64,000 bases of DNA, from NCBI GenBank assembly GCA_050952125.1, contig JBMNKK010000003.1, positions 186,001 to 250,000 on the forward strand, read 5' to 3'. Below the pieces are notes generated by a model. It was given only the letters and a program-made list of their open reading frames with translations, was not told the DNA's origin and searched no databases. The stretch's first letter is position 1; each line of letters starts with the position of its first letter. A program made the position numbers and the translations under genes. This document shows positions 44,858 to 54,352 of the stretch, in pieces. The stretch is from UBA3951 sp050952125 (GTDB lineage: Bacteria; Bacillota; Sulfobacillia; Fermentithermobacillales; Fermentithermobacillaceae).

Positions 44858-44874
44858 CGAGACCGGATCTCGCA

Positions 44875-44913
44875 GCCGGCAGGGCGACCGCAAGTTGACC
44901 CTGCCGGCTTTAT
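44875..44913 (+). terminator. Terminator after the cysteine-rich gene
   Basis: Perfect ten-base stem GCCGGCAGGG / CCCTGCCGGC with a 14-base loop, followed by TTTAT, 18 bases after the stop codon. Confidence 0.8.
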
Positions 44914-45075
44914 GTCCCTTCAACATTCAGCCACATTGTCACTCTGCTTGAGTTGCGGTAACTTCTGCAGGAACTCCTCCCTGCCCCCTGGAAGTGTCAT
45001 CCAGTCCATCAAATCGGCAGTAGATTAGTCCCGCATACCCGCATCCCATGACACCCAAGAAGGGAGACGTTTTAC

Positions 45076-46329
45076 ATGGCCATCGACGGCGATAAGGCAA
45101 TGGAGTTCCTTAGGCGCATCGCTTTCCCGCGCCTTGGCGGTTCGGACGCAGAAAAGAAGGCCGCTGAGATGATCGCTGCCGAGCTCCGTGGCATGGGGCT
45201 CAAGCCGCAGATCGAGGAGTTCGAGATTTGGTCTTTTGCCAACCCGCAAGCGCGAGTGGAGGTAGTGGAGCCATACAAGGCCACCATTGAGGCTTCGGCG
45301 CTCGGTCTGAGCGGGACCACGCCCCCCGAAGGCATAGGGGCCCCACTCAAGTATGTGGAAACGGGCGCGGTTGAGTTCCTGCACGACATTGAGGGAACGA
45401 TCACGCTGGCATCCGGCAACGGCGGAGCCAAGGGTTACGAGCGCTGCAAGAAGAAAGGGGTGCTCGGGCGCATCTTCATCGGCCGCCCGGGCGCGGACCT
45501 CTTCAATCTGGCGGTGAACTCGTTCCAGTTCGAGCGATTTGGCAAGCTGCCCGGCGCGTGGATTCGTTACCAGGATGGCCTCGACCTCATCAAGAAAGGT
45601 GCCTCCAAGGTGCGCTTGTTTGTCTCCCAGGATGAGTTCAAGGCCACGTCTCGTAATGTCGTTGTAGATATCCCGGGGACCTCCGAGCCTGACGACATCA
45701 TCCTGATTGGAGCCCACTTCGACAGCGTGTACGACATCCAAGGAGCTCATGACAACGCCGCGGGTTCGGTGACCATTCTGGAGATGGCGAGGTATTTCGC
45801 CGAGCACCCGGCCAAGAGAACTCTCAGGTTTGTTTGGTTCGGCACCGAGGAACTCGGCCTCAAGGGCAGCTGGGCCTACATAGACGGGCATGCGGATGAA
45901 CTCAAGAAGCACCTATTCATGGTGAACGTGGATGTCGCGGGGAGCATCGTCGGTTCCAACAATGCTTCCGTGATGGCTTCTGACAAGGTCGTGAACTACT
46001 TGGAGGTTATGGGCAAGGAGAAGGGCATCGGACTGGGCGCCAGGATGTCCATCTACAGCGGCGATTGTATCCCGCTGGGCCACAAGGGAGTTCCGTCGGT
46101 TACCTTTGCCAGAGGCGGCGGCGGACCGATCCATACCAAGGCCGACACCCTTGACGACGTCGACGCCGCCCACCTCGCCATGCTGGGAGATTTCGTCTTG
46201 GACTTCACGGAAAAGATGGCCAATGCGGCGGAGTTCCCGTTCCCGAGAGACATCCCCGAGACAATCAAGAAGCAGACCAGGGAATACATCGAGAACTCAG
46301 GGAAAGAGCTGGAGGAAACGAAGAGGTAG
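45076..46329 (+). CDS. M28 family zinc aminopeptidase with PA-like insertion
   Basis: A 417-residue soluble peptidase. The N-terminal part (FPRLGGSDAEKKAAEMIAAELRGMG) is the family's opening helix. A PA-like domain (about 70-185) is inserted before the catalytic core. The putative zinc ligands are intact: IGAHFDS, AHDNAAGS, the catalytic Glu pair in GTEELG, Asp in MVNVDVAG, and His in GPIHTKADT. No signal peptide is seen, so a cytoplasmic role in trimming peptides or acyl-amino acids is likely. The ATG follows GGGAGA-like sequence. A gap of about 1.1 kb follows before ileS. Confidence 0.88.
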   Translation: MAIDGDKAMEFLRRIAFPRLGGSDAEKKAAEMIAAELRGMGLKPQIEEFEIWSFANPQARVEVVEPYKATIEASALGLSGTTPPEGIGAPLKYVETGAVEFLHDIEGTITLASGNGGAKGYERCKKKGVLGRIFIGRPGADLFNLAVNSFQFERFGKLPGAWIRYQDGLDLIKKGASKVRLFVSQDEFKATSRNVVVDIPGTSEPDDIILIGAHFDSVYDIQGAHDNAAGSVTILEMARYFAEHPAKRTLRFVWFGTEELGLKGSWAYIDGHADELKKHLFMVNVDVAGSIVGSNNASVMASDKVVNYLEVMGKEKGIGLGARMSIYSGDCIPLGHKGVPSVTFARGGGGPIHTKADTLDDVDAAHLAMLGDFVLDFTEKMANAAEFPFPRDIPETIKKQTREYIENSGKELEETKR

Positions 46330-47041
46330 GCGGTCATTGCCTTTCTTCGTCCAGACCTTATAGGGCTTACTAGGCACCTTCCTGAGAGGTTGGGAGCTTG
46401 GGCCGGTTCCATGTGTGACGGCTCAAGCTCTGGCGCTTACCAACAGGAAGGTAGGCCTCTGACGCTCATTGGCAAGTTCTGGCCAGCCTGCGATCTGCTA
46501 CTCTCCCACTCTCCCACTCTCGCACCATATCGCAGGCGACCAGCTCAGTCTCCTAGACCTGGTGATCATATTCCCTTGAACCGATTCACCCCCTCCGCAG
46601 CTCTACCGGTAAGGTTGCTGGCACAAGCCACGCGGAATACCGATCTCTGTGGGGAAAAACGGCAGGTTTCTGACAAGAGTGAGTCTACGACCACATAGAC
46701 TCACTGGACGATGACGAGGGAAACCGCATGGGTCGCAATGTTGCCCTGAGAGCATCGCACGGTGAAGTACTGCGGAACTGTGCGGCAGAACTTAGCCAGG
46801 GTTGTGGGCCATGGCTACAACACTTGGGTGAGGTGTGTGCACAGGAACCGCACATCGGTGTAGGGAGTTGCTGAGGTTCCGATTCGACTCAAAAAGGGTA
46901 CTCCTGCAGCTTCTCAACGTGAGCGCCACTGCAGATGCTCGACGAGTACGGCGGCGCCGGCTCATTGGCTGGCCGGGAGGGGGCCGGCGCGACGGCCGCC
47001 CCGAAGAATTCTACCTAGGAGTAGCCTCCTGCGGCCACACG
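46330..47041. other. Intergenic region between M28 peptidase and ileS T-box
   Basis: About 700 bases before the ileS promoter with no gene that I can support. It holds a perfect nine-base inverted repeat GTGAGTCTA / TAGACTCAC (46679-46704) without a T-run and a short tandem CTCTCCCA-type repeat near 46500-46520. Open frames are short and lack ribosome sites. Confidence 0.45.
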
Positions 47042-47050
47042 TGGTAAAAT
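47042..47050 (+). promoter_or_regulatory. Extended -10 promoter of ileS leader
   Basis: TGGTAAAAT: a TAAAAT box with the TGn extension. Transcription would begin near 47057, just before the T-box leader. No convincing -35 is seen. Confidence 0.45.
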
Positions 47051-47056
47051 CTCGAC

Positions 47057-47371
47057 AATAATGTCCAAGAGGGCATCTAGGCAACAGGTTAAAGGCTTCG
47101 ACGGGGACGAGTAAGGAGCATACCGGGCAAAGAGAGTCGACGGATGGTGCGAAGTCGATACCCAGGTTCTCCCGAATATCACCCCTGAGCCGGCAGCTGA
47201 ATCGGCCATGAAGAGGCCGTGTAAGCCAGCCCGCCTTGCCGGCGTTATACGGCAGTAAAGTGAGTGCAGCGGCTCCGTTGAGTTGATGAGGCAGACAGCT
47301 ACCGGGAACGCCGCCGCGCTAAGCTGGGTGGTACCGCGATAAGTCGCCCCGTGCAGGGCGATTTTTGTTTT
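47057..47371 (+). promoter_or_regulatory. T-box riboswitch (tRNA-Ile) upstream of ileS
   Basis: A leader of about 315 bases with T-box hallmarks. Stem I has a GGTGCGA-type apical segment near 47134 and, on its 3' side, AATATCACC containing an ATC isoleucine codon as specifier (about 47170-47180). The T-box core TGGGTGGTACCGCG is at 47325-47338. The terminator stem TCGCCC / GGGCGA with a T-run is at 47344-47371. Uncharged tRNA-Ile pairing with the T-box would prevent termination and raise ileS expression when isoleucine is short. Fine stem boundaries were not computed. Confidence 0.88.
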
Positions 47372-47435
47372 GGGAGTGCTGCCGACATAAGACAGCGCAA
47401 ACTGAGAACGTGTGGGTCAGCAAGGAGGGCTTAAC

Positions 47436-50400
47436 ATGGCAGTATTCAAAGAAGTCGATCCGAAGAGGCCGGTTAACGATACCGAAATCCGGATCCTCAA
47501 CTACTGGAAAGACAACGACATTGCCAGCAAGAGTGTGGCGGTCCGTGAAGGCAGCCCGAGGTGGATTTTCTACGAAGGTCCGCCCACGGCCAACGGTAAG
47601 CCCGGGATCCACCACGTCATCTCTAGGACGCTTAAGGATATCGCTTGCCGCTACAAGACCATGCAAGGCTTCCAGGTCCACCGTAAGGCGGGCTGGGATA
47701 CTCATGGCCTTCCGGTTGAGATCGAGGTTGAGAAGCAACTGGGCCTCACGTGCAAGCCGGACATCGAACAGTACGGCATCGAGCAGTTCAACCATCAATG
47801 CCGCCAATCCGTCCTTGCCTACGAGAAGCTGTGGCGGGAGTTTACCGAGCGCACCGCTTACTGGGTGGATATGGATCACCCGTATATCACGATGACCAAC
47901 GACTACATTGAGACTGAGTGGTGGATACTCAAGAAGTACTTCGAGGAGGGCCTCATCTACGAGGGCCACAAGATACTCCCTTATTGCCCGAGATGCGGCA
48001 CCCCTCTTGCATCCCACGAAGTCGCTCAGGGCTACAAGGATGAGACTATCGACTCCATCTACGTGCGGCTGAAGGTCAAGAAGAGTGCCGGCGATACCCC
48101 AGGCAATGAGTACCTTCTCATCTGGACGACGACTCCGTGGACCCTCCCGTCCAACGTCACCGTCACGGCGAACCCTGAGTCGACATATGTGAAGGCGCGC
48201 CTCGGCGATGACTTCTACTACGTCGTGAAGGAACGCGTAGAAGCGGTTCTCGGCAAGGACGCAGAGATAGTTGAGGAGTTCCCCGGCAAGAATCTGGAGT
48301 ACATGGAGTACGAACAGCTCTTCCCCTTCGTGACGCAGGATCAGCTCGAAGGGAAGGCTTTCTTCGTGACGCTTGCCGACTACGTAATGACCACCGAAGG
48401 CACCGGCCTTGTCCATACCGCGCCGGCTTACGGTGAGGACGACTACAAGACGTGCCAGAAGTACGGCATCCCCCTGGTGCACCTAGTGGACGAACAGGGC
48501 AGGTTCGTGCCGGCAGTGACCGATTGGGCAGGTGAGTTCGTCAAGGAAGCCGATCCGAAGATCATCCGTAAACTTAAAGAAGAGGGTAAGCTGTGGAAAC
48601 GGGAGCGCATGACCCACTCCTATCCTCACTGCTGGCGCTGCGACACGCCTCTCCTCTACTACGCGCGGAAATCGTGGTATATCGCCACCACCAAGTACCA
48701 GGATCGCCTGATCGCCGCCAACAACAGGGTAAAGTGGTACCCTGAGCACGTCGGCAAGGGTCGCTTCGGAGACTGGCTCGAGAATCTGGTCGACTGGTCA
48801 CTCTCCCGGAACAGGTACTGGGGGACTCCCCTCAACATCTGGAAGTGCGAACAGTGCGGTAAGCTAGAGTCCATCGGTTCCCGTAAGGAGCTGGCCGAGA
48901 AGGCTGTCGAGAAGATCGATCCGGAGACGTTCGACCTGCACAGGCCGTTCGTAGACGATATCCACCTCACTTGCTCCTGCGGCGGTAGAATGACTCGCAC
49001 GCCTGAAGTCATCGACTGTTGGTTCGACTCGGGGTCGATGCCGTTCGCGCAGTGGCACTATCCCTTTGAGCATAAGGACGACTTCCACAAGCTATTCCCG
49101 GCCGACTTCATCTGCGAGGGCCTGGATCAGACCAGAGGCTGGTTCTATTCGCTCATGGCGATCTCGACTTTCCTCTTCGACACGTCGCCGTACAAGTCGG
49201 TGCTCGTGAACGACCTAGTCCTGGATAAGGACGGTCAGAAGATGTCCAAGTCGCGCGGCAACGTCGTCGATCCGTGGGACATGATCGATAAGTTCGGCGT
49301 GGATGCCCTGCGCTGGTACCTGATAGCGGTCTCGCCGCCCTGGGTGCCCACGAGGTTTGACGAGGACGGCGTCAGGGAAATCGCCTTGCGCTTCTTCGGC
49401 ACGTTGCAGAACGTCTACGCTTTCTTCACTCTGTACGCCAACATCGACAATCTTGATCCGCGTGAGTTCGACATTCCGGTAAAGGACCGTCCCGAGATCG
49501 ACCGCTGGGTCATCTCCAGAGTCAACTCGCTCGCCAAGACCGTGCGCGAGAATATGGAGAGCTACGAGCTGACCAAGGTCGTCCGCGCGATATCCTCGTT
49601 CCTTGTGGATGAGGTATCTAACTGGTATGTCCGCCGGAACCGCGAGCGTTTCTGGTCCAATGACTTCAACCTCGACAAGAAGGCTGCCTACCTCACTCTG
49701 TATGAGGTCCTGCTGGCGGTGGCCAAGATGATGGCGCCCTTCGCGCCGTACATCGCCGAGGACATCTACTTGAACCTTACGCACGGAAAAGCGCTGGAAT
49801 CCGTGCACTTTGAGCTGTACCCCGACGCCGACCCTGCTCTCGTCGACAAGGCGCTTGAGGACAGGATGGGTCTCGTGATCGAACTCGTGTCTCTCGGCCG
49901 CGCGGTGAGGAACAAGGTCCAGATCAAGACTCGCCAGCCTCTCAGCAAAGTGCTAGTCAACGGAAAAACGCGCGAGGTTCTGCAGCCTGTCGAAGACCTC
50001 GTTAAGGAAGAACTTAACGTCAAGGCGGTAGAGTACGTTGACGACCTGGGTAAGTACGTCGACTACGAGGTTAAGCCCAATCTTCCGGTCGCGGGGCCCA
50101 AGTACGGGAAAAGGCTCCGCTCCATCATCGCTGCGCTGGCCTCGGGAGACGCCGCGGCCATGGCGTCTCAACTGGAGCGAGAGAACCGGATTGTGATCGA
50201 GGTGGACGCCGCCTCGGGTCAGGAGCAGGGTGAGGCTGCTCGCGAGCATATCTCACTTGCCCCGGAAGACATCCTCGTCCGCATCAGCGCTCGCGAGGGC
50301 TTCGCGGTTGAGGCAGCAGGCGATACATTCGCAATCCTCGACACGGAGATCACTCGAGATCTGATGTTGGAAGGCATGGCTCGCGAAATCGTGTCCAAGG

Positions 50401-50639
50401 TTCAGACAACTAGAAAGAACAGCGGTTTCAACGTAACCGATCACATCCGGATGTCCATTACTGGAGATGCGGAGGTCGGCGAGGCTATCCGCATGCATAG
50501 AGATTACATCACAGGAGACACGCTCTGCGACGACCTTAGGTTCACGGAGGGCGAGGTGACCTCAGCCGAGGCGTGGGACATCAACGGCCACCCTGTCCTT
50601 GTCAGGATTGAGAATCTGGGCCGGGTGAATCAGGGCTGA
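47436..50639 (+). CDS. ileS: Isoleucyl-tRNA synthetase, type 2
   Basis: Charges tRNA-Ile. A 1067-residue class I synthetase: the HIGH-type motif appears as PTANGKPGIHH (about 46-56), with GWDTHGLPVE soon after; the CP1 editing domain follows; KMSKSRGN lies at about residue 602. The anticodon-binding domain and a long C-terminal extension complete the protein. Length, the GKPGIHH form and the WDTHGLPVE segment place it with type 2 (eukaryote-like) IleRS, the group linked to natural mupirocin resistance. AAGGAGG lies before the ATG at 47436; eight upstream codons are open but unsupported. It is controlled by the T-box and followed by a terminator. Confidence 0.95.
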   Translation: MAVFKEVDPKRPVNDTEIRILNYWKDNDIASKSVAVREGSPRWIFYEGPPTANGKPGIHHVISRTLKDIACRYKTMQGFQVHRKAGWDTHGLPVEIEVEKQLGLTCKPDIEQYGIEQFNHQCRQSVLAYEKLWREFTERTAYWVDMDHPYITMTNDYIETEWWILKKYFEEGLIYEGHKILPYCPRCGTPLASHEVAQGYKDETIDSIYVRLKVKKSAGDTPGNEYLLIWTTTPWTLPSNVTVTANPESTYVKARLGDDFYYVVKERVEAVLGKDAEIVEEFPGKNLEYMEYEQLFPFVTQDQLEGKAFFVTLADYVMTTEGTGLVHTAPAYGEDDYKTCQKYGIPLVHLVDEQGRFVPAVTDWAGEFVKEADPKIIRKLKEEGKLWKRERMTHSYPHCWRCDTPLLYYARKSWYIATTKYQDRLIAANNRVKWYPEHVGKGRFGDWLENLVDWSLSRNRYWGTPLNIWKCEQCGKLESIGSRKELAEKAVEKIDPETFDLHRPFVDDIHLTCSCGGRMTRTPEVIDCWFDSGSMPFAQWHYPFEHKDDFHKLFPADFICEGLDQTRGWFYSLMAISTFLFDTSPYKSVLVNDLVLDKDGQKMSKSRGNVVDPWDMIDKFGVDALRWYLIAVSPPWVPTRFDEDGVREIALRFFGTLQNVYAFFTLYANIDNLDPREFDIPVKDRPEIDRWVISRVNSLAKTVRENMESYELTKVVRAISSFLVDEVSNWYVRRNRERFWSNDFNLDKKAAYLTLYEVLLAVAKMMAPFAPYIAEDIYLNLTHGKALESVHFELYPDADPALVDKALEDRMGLVIELVSLGRAVRNKVQIKTRQPLSKVLVNGKTREVLQPVEDLVKEELNVKAVEYVDDLGKYVDYEVKPNLPVAGPKYGKRLRSIIAALASGDAAAMASQLERENRIVIEVDAASGQEQGEAAREHISLAPEDILVRISAREGFAVEAAGDTFAILDTEITRDLMLEGMAREIVSKVQTTRKNSGFNVTDHIRMSITGDAEVGEAIRMHRDYITGDTLCDDLRFTEGEVTSAEAWDINGHPVLVRIENLGRVNQG

Positions 50640-50698
50640 CGGATCAACCCAACCAGGCTTCAGCAACGAAACGCTGGGAATAGTAGGACGTAATCGCC

Positions 50699-50730
50699 AA
50701 TCCCGCCTCTCTCAGGGGCGGGATTCTTTA
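50699..50730 (+). terminator. Terminator after ileS
   Basis: Nine-base stem AATCCCGCC / GGCGGGATT with a nine-base loop and CTTTAT tail, about 60 bases after the ileS stop. Confidence 0.75.
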
Positions 50731-50743
50731 TGGCCAACGAGAT

Positions 50744-50896
50744 AGCATGCACTGGAAAAAGATCACCTGTTCTTCCACCCTATCCGACTTTGCGGAGTTG
50801 TATTAAGATTAATGGGATTGGATCCCATACAACGCACTTACGACAATAGAAGCAGCGCATCACGCGGAACAGCATGCACTCTGAACAGATCACCTG
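50744..50896. repeat. Imperfect 26-base direct repeat upstream of MATE gene
   Basis: AGCATGCACT-N6-AGATCACCTG occurs at 50744-50769 and again at 50871-50896; only the middle six bases differ substantially. The second copy ends 16 bases before the start codon of the MATE gene. It may be a duplicated regulatory site or leftover of a small duplication. Confidence 0.5.
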
Positions 50897-50911
50897 ATAG
50901 GAGACGGATCC

Positions 50912-52285
50912 TTGTCGCTAGCGGCAGAGAAGTCGTTGCGGAAACGGATTTCTGATAACAAGGCAATCAGAGCAACTGTGATGCGCCTCGCTTGGCCGGT
51001 TATGGCCGAAAGCTTCCTCCAGACGTTCGCCCAAATCGTGAGTATGGCCCTGGTCGGGCACCTGGGCGCCTCCGCAGTCACATCCATTGGGTTATCCATG
51101 GCACCTCTCAACGTCTTCTACGGCTTGTTCACCGGACTTGGGGTAGCAGTAACAGCTATAGTTGCCCGGTTTATGGGAGCCGAAGAAGAAAGGAAAGCTG
51201 CCCACGCCGCCGCCCAGGGGGTGCTGCTGTCCGCAGTAATAGCCGTAGCAGGTGCCGTCGCCATTCTGGTCTTCGCCCGAGACCTGGTAGTTTGGATGGG
51301 AGCGGAGCCGGAAGTAGTCATACAGGGCACCCGCTACCTTCGTGCGATGACTCCGGGACTCTTCTTCATGTGGATGTCCACCGTGCTCACCGGGGCTCTT
51401 CGCGGCGCCGGAGATACGCGGACGCCCATGAAAGTGAACATAATGATCAGCGTGCTCAACTTCGTCCTGAATCTCATCCTGGTGTACGGATTCCTTGGAA
51501 TACCAGCTATGGGCGTATTGGGGGCCGGGCTGGCGACCTCCATGGCCAGAATCACCGGAGGCGCGCTGATCTACGGCTTCTACCTCGCCGGGCACACGGT
51601 GATCCCGCCGAAGCTCAAGTATGATTTCTGTTGGGACAAGCCTGCCGTACTTAAGACTCTCCGGGTCGGCCTCCCTGCTGCCGGAGAACGCGTCCTCATG
51701 AGCAGCAGCTCGGTCCTGTATCAGAGGATGGTTGCGGGCCTCGGTACCGTTTCGTACGCGGCGCACACCATAGGGATTAACGCGGAATCCATATCATACA
51801 TGCCCGGGCAGGCCTTCGCTGTCGCGGCCACAACCCTAGTAGGCCAGAGCCTGGGAGCCAAAGACCCCGAAAAAGCCGAGCGGAGCACCTATGAGTCGCT
51901 AAAACTGGCTTGCCTCCTCGTGTCGCTCATGGGCGCGGTCTTCTACTTCTGGCCGGACGTCCTCATGGGGGCTTATACCTCGGACCCGGACGTCATCCGG
52001 CTTGGCTCCGTATACCTCCGGATCATGGCCTTTTGTCAGATACACCAGGCATTCGGATTCGTTCTGACGGGCGGGCTTCGCGGAGCCGGCGACACGAAGT
52101 TCCCCATGATTGTCACTGCCGTCGCCGCTTGGCCGATACGCCTCGTAATGACGTACTACCTCATCAACGTAGTCCGCACCGGCGTTGAGGGCGCTTGGTG
52201 GGCGATGGCGGCGGACGGCCTGTTCAAAGGCGTGGCCAGCTTCATCTGGTTCAGAATGGGACGGTGGAAGAGAACAAAAGAGTAG
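50912..52285 (+). CDS. MATE family efflux transporter
   Basis: A 457-residue multidrug and toxin extrusion antiporter with 12 hydrophobic helices. Features: MRLAWPVMAESFLQTFAQIV in helix 1, VARFMGAEEE, GALRGAGDTRTPM at the end of the first half, and VGQSLGAKDPEKA plus GGLRGAGDTKFPM in the second. It starts at TTG 50912 after AGGAGACGG. It is the second MATE in the window and only distantly similar to the one at 20.5 kb. The terminator behind ileS and the repeat-containing leader imply separate transcription. Substrate unknown. Confidence 0.92.
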   Translation: MSLAAEKSLRKRISDNKAIRATVMRLAWPVMAESFLQTFAQIVSMALVGHLGASAVTSIGLSMAPLNVFYGLFTGLGVAVTAIVARFMGAEEERKAAHAAAQGVLLSAVIAVAGAVAILVFARDLVVWMGAEPEVVIQGTRYLRAMTPGLFFMWMSTVLTGALRGAGDTRTPMKVNIMISVLNFVLNLILVYGFLGIPAMGVLGAGLATSMARITGGALIYGFYLAGHTVIPPKLKYDFCWDKPAVLKTLRVGLPAAGERVLMSSSSVLYQRMVAGLGTVSYAAHTIGINAESISYMPGQAFAVAATTLVGQSLGAKDPEKAERSTYESLKLACLLVSLMGAVFYFWPDVLMGAYTSDPDVIRLGSVYLRIMAFCQIHQAFGFVLTGGLRGAGDTKFPMIVTAVAAWPIRLVMTYYLINVVRTGVEGAWWAMAADGLFKGVASFIWFRMGRWKRTKE

Positions 52286-52337
52286 GCGGCACAACCGCCA
52301 TACGTTAACACCATTGCACCGGCTGCCCCGGTATCTC

Positions 52338-53759
52338 CTACCTCTTGAACTGATCGAACTTCGGTTTGTGATCCTTGGGAATGGCGCTGTAATAGGGGCG
52401 CCCCCCTGTCGCTCTCCTGAACTCCTCTTTTGCCTTCGCAAGCACCGCAGGGTTGGTCATCAGTTCAAAACCTGCCTCGGCCAGGATCTTCCCTGCCGCC
52501 AGCATCCCTTTGTGCCCGATGCTCATCCCCGCTTGCGCGGCGTACTGCCACGAGTGCCCCGGAGTCCCTAGTGCTTGGCACGCGGTCCTTATCTGCGCCG
52601 TCGGGCAGCACCAGCTAACGTCGCCGACATCGGTAGAGCCCTCCGTATCGGACGGTTCTTCGGGCCTTAACACCCATCTGTTGTTAAGTACCTGGCTGAA
52701 TAGCTCGGCTGGAAGCCGTTCTTTCCGGAGGGACGCTTCTCTTTGACCGGGAACAAAGGTCTTGGATATCTCCTCGGCAAACGCGAGGTCATCCTCATCG
52801 AACTGCGGGGCCCCAACTCTCAGTGCACTCTCTTCAAGCACAGTCTCAAGCGTTGTGTTGGGGAGAACGTTCCAGATAGCCTTTATGAGTTCAACCTCAC
52901 ACCTTGTCTCGGTCATCATCGCCGCGCCTTCAGCGCACTTGATGACACGTGCGTAAAGGTCGTCTACCTCTTCCCTTCTGGGAGCTCTCACTAGGTACCA
53001 GGCACTGGCTACTGCCGGAACGACGTTAGGCTGGCCTCCCCCGTTAGTTATCACGTAGTGAACGCGGGCCCTGGGGGGCATATGCTCGCGGAGAAACTCT
53101 ACCCCCATGTTCATGAGCTGCAGCGCATCCAGGGCGCTGCGGCCGTTGTAAGGATCTCCTGCAGCGTGGGCAGTCCGCCCGTGGAACGTCACGTTCACGG
53201 CATTATTGGCCAGAGATGAACCCGTCCATACCCGGTTGACCGAACCGGCATGCCAGGTAAGGCACGCGTCGCAATCGTTGAACAGGCCGTCCCGCGCCAT
53301 GAAGGCCTTCCCGCTAAAATTCTCTTCAGCAGGACAACCGAAGTACTTCACTGTTCCGGGAAGGTTTCGTTTCTCGAGCTCGTGCTTAAGTCCAATGGCC
53401 GCCGCGAACGCGCCGGCACCCAGGAGGTTATGGCCGCAACCGTGTCCGGTGCCGCCCCTCTCAAGCTCCTTGCGGGTTGGAACTGCATCTTGGGACACTC
53501 CGGGAAGGGCATCATACTCGCCGAGGAAGCCGATAACCGGGCGGCCCGATCCCCAGGTCGCAGCAAACGCCGTTGGCATTCCTGCCACGCCTCGCTCTAC
53601 CCGGAACCCCTCTGCCTCCAACGCGTCGGCGAGGCACTTGGCCGACTTTTCCTCGCGAAGTCCTACTTCCGCGTAACGCCAGATACTGTCGGATATCCCG
53701 GTTATCAGAGACCTTCTCTCGTCAATGTACCGCATAGCGTGCGAAGCTTTCGGAGGCAT
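52338..53759 (-). CDS. M20 family amidohydrolase (AbgB-like)
   Basis: A 473-residue metallopeptidase/amidohydrolase close in layout to AbgB, the p-aminobenzoyl-glutamate hydrolase B subunit. Metal-site segments: GEYDALPG (about 77-84), GTGHGCGHNLLGAGA, FGCPAEENFSG and the distal His in a SIGHKGMLAAG segment. The dimerisation domain contains VTFHGRTAHAAGDPYNGRSALDA. The ATG at 53759 has GGGGAGATGG upstream; 26 further codons are open but unsupported. It probably hydrolyses an amide of an aromatic or acyl group from an amino acid; the natural substrate is not clear. No abgA or abgT is adjacent. Confidence 0.88.
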   Translation of the reverse strand: MPPKASHAMRYIDERRSLITGISDSIWRYAEVGLREEKSAKCLADALEAEGFRVERGVAGMPTAFAATWGSGRPVIGFLGEYDALPGVSQDAVPTRKELERGGTGHGCGHNLLGAGAFAAAIGLKHELEKRNLPGTVKYFGCPAEENFSGKAFMARDGLFNDCDACLTWHAGSVNRVWTGSSLANNAVNVTFHGRTAHAAGDPYNGRSALDALQLMNMGVEFLREHMPPRARVHYVITNGGGQPNVVPAVASAWYLVRAPRREEVDDLYARVIKCAEGAAMMTETRCEVELIKAIWNVLPNTTLETVLEESALRVGAPQFDEDDLAFAEEISKTFVPGQREASLRKERLPAELFSQVLNNRWVLRPEEPSDTEGSTDVGDVSWCCPTAQIRTACQALGTPGHSWQYAAQAGMSIGHKGMLAAGKILAEAGFELMTNPAVLAKAKEEFRRATGGRPYYSAIPKDHKPKFDQFKR

Positions 53760-53855
53760 AACCCCATCTCCCCTCAAGGCTGGATTTCGCTTAGAAATTC
53801 CGTTCAGTACTTGGGAATCGCTTAAGTCTAGATTCACTACCGTTCATTCTAGTTA

Positions 53856-53884
53856 TTGAACTTGTCATTTGATGGATGTATAGG
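53856..53884 (+). promoter_or_regulatory. Candidate promoter of small membrane gene
   Basis: TTGAAC (53856-53861), a 17-base spacer and TATAGG (53879-53884), about 70 bases before the start of the AT-rich small gene. Confidence 0.45.
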
Positions 53885-53956
53885 ATTTACAGATAGCGAA
53901 AAGAAAAACCTCTAAGTATCATGTCGCTCAGTCATTAGCATTAAGAGGTGAGTGTC

Positions 53957-54280
53957 TTGAACTCGAAAACTATCACCCTCACTATAATCATCAGTCTGAT
54001 AATAGTCGGGATAACACCGTTAATTATCCCTGTGACAGTGACTGAACCTAGCCAACTTAACGATCTCCGTTTTGGCGCTCCACTATCTTTTGTTCAGCAA
54101 GAAAGTTGGCTGCAACCTCCAGAAGAATGGTTTCCGCACAAGCTTACGATTCTTAGCCCCTGGGAGAACCCTACGCGAATTTTATGGGGGAACTTTTTTG
54201 CTTCCGTTGTGATTATCAGCATGGGTCTTACCATAATTAGCGCAGTCCTTACTCGGATACGTAGTCATTCTAAGCTGTAA
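53957..54280 (+). CDS. Small two-helix membrane protein, AT-rich
   Basis: About 107 residues: an N-terminal hydrophobic helix (about 4-27), a polar extracytoplasmic middle with LRFGAPLSFVQQ and LSPWENPTRILWG, and a C-terminal helix. The LRFG-P-F and SPWENPT pattern recalls a family of uncharacterised small membrane proteins in Bacillales. The TTG at 53957 has GAGGTG six to seven bases upstream; a GTG three codons before sits on that site. The gene and its upstream region are clearly more AT-rich than its neighbours, suggesting later acquisition. Function unknown. Confidence 0.6.
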   Translation: MNSKTITLTIIISLIIVGITPLIIPVTVTEPSQLNDLRFGAPLSFVQQESWLQPPEEWFPHKLTILSPWENPTRILWGNFFASVVIISMGLTIISAVLTRIRSHSKL

Positions 54281-54352
54281 CAACTTAGCAGCGGACTGCT
54301 GTGTCCGTATTGTTATCAAAAAGAGGTGCTGTAGATTACCACATGTGTCGTT

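Noticed and set aside
46835..47047. A 70-codon plus-strand frame before the ileS leader
   Set aside because: Arg/Gly-rich, with no ribosome site, and it overlaps the ileS promoter; some residues look like an HTH tail but too little for a call.
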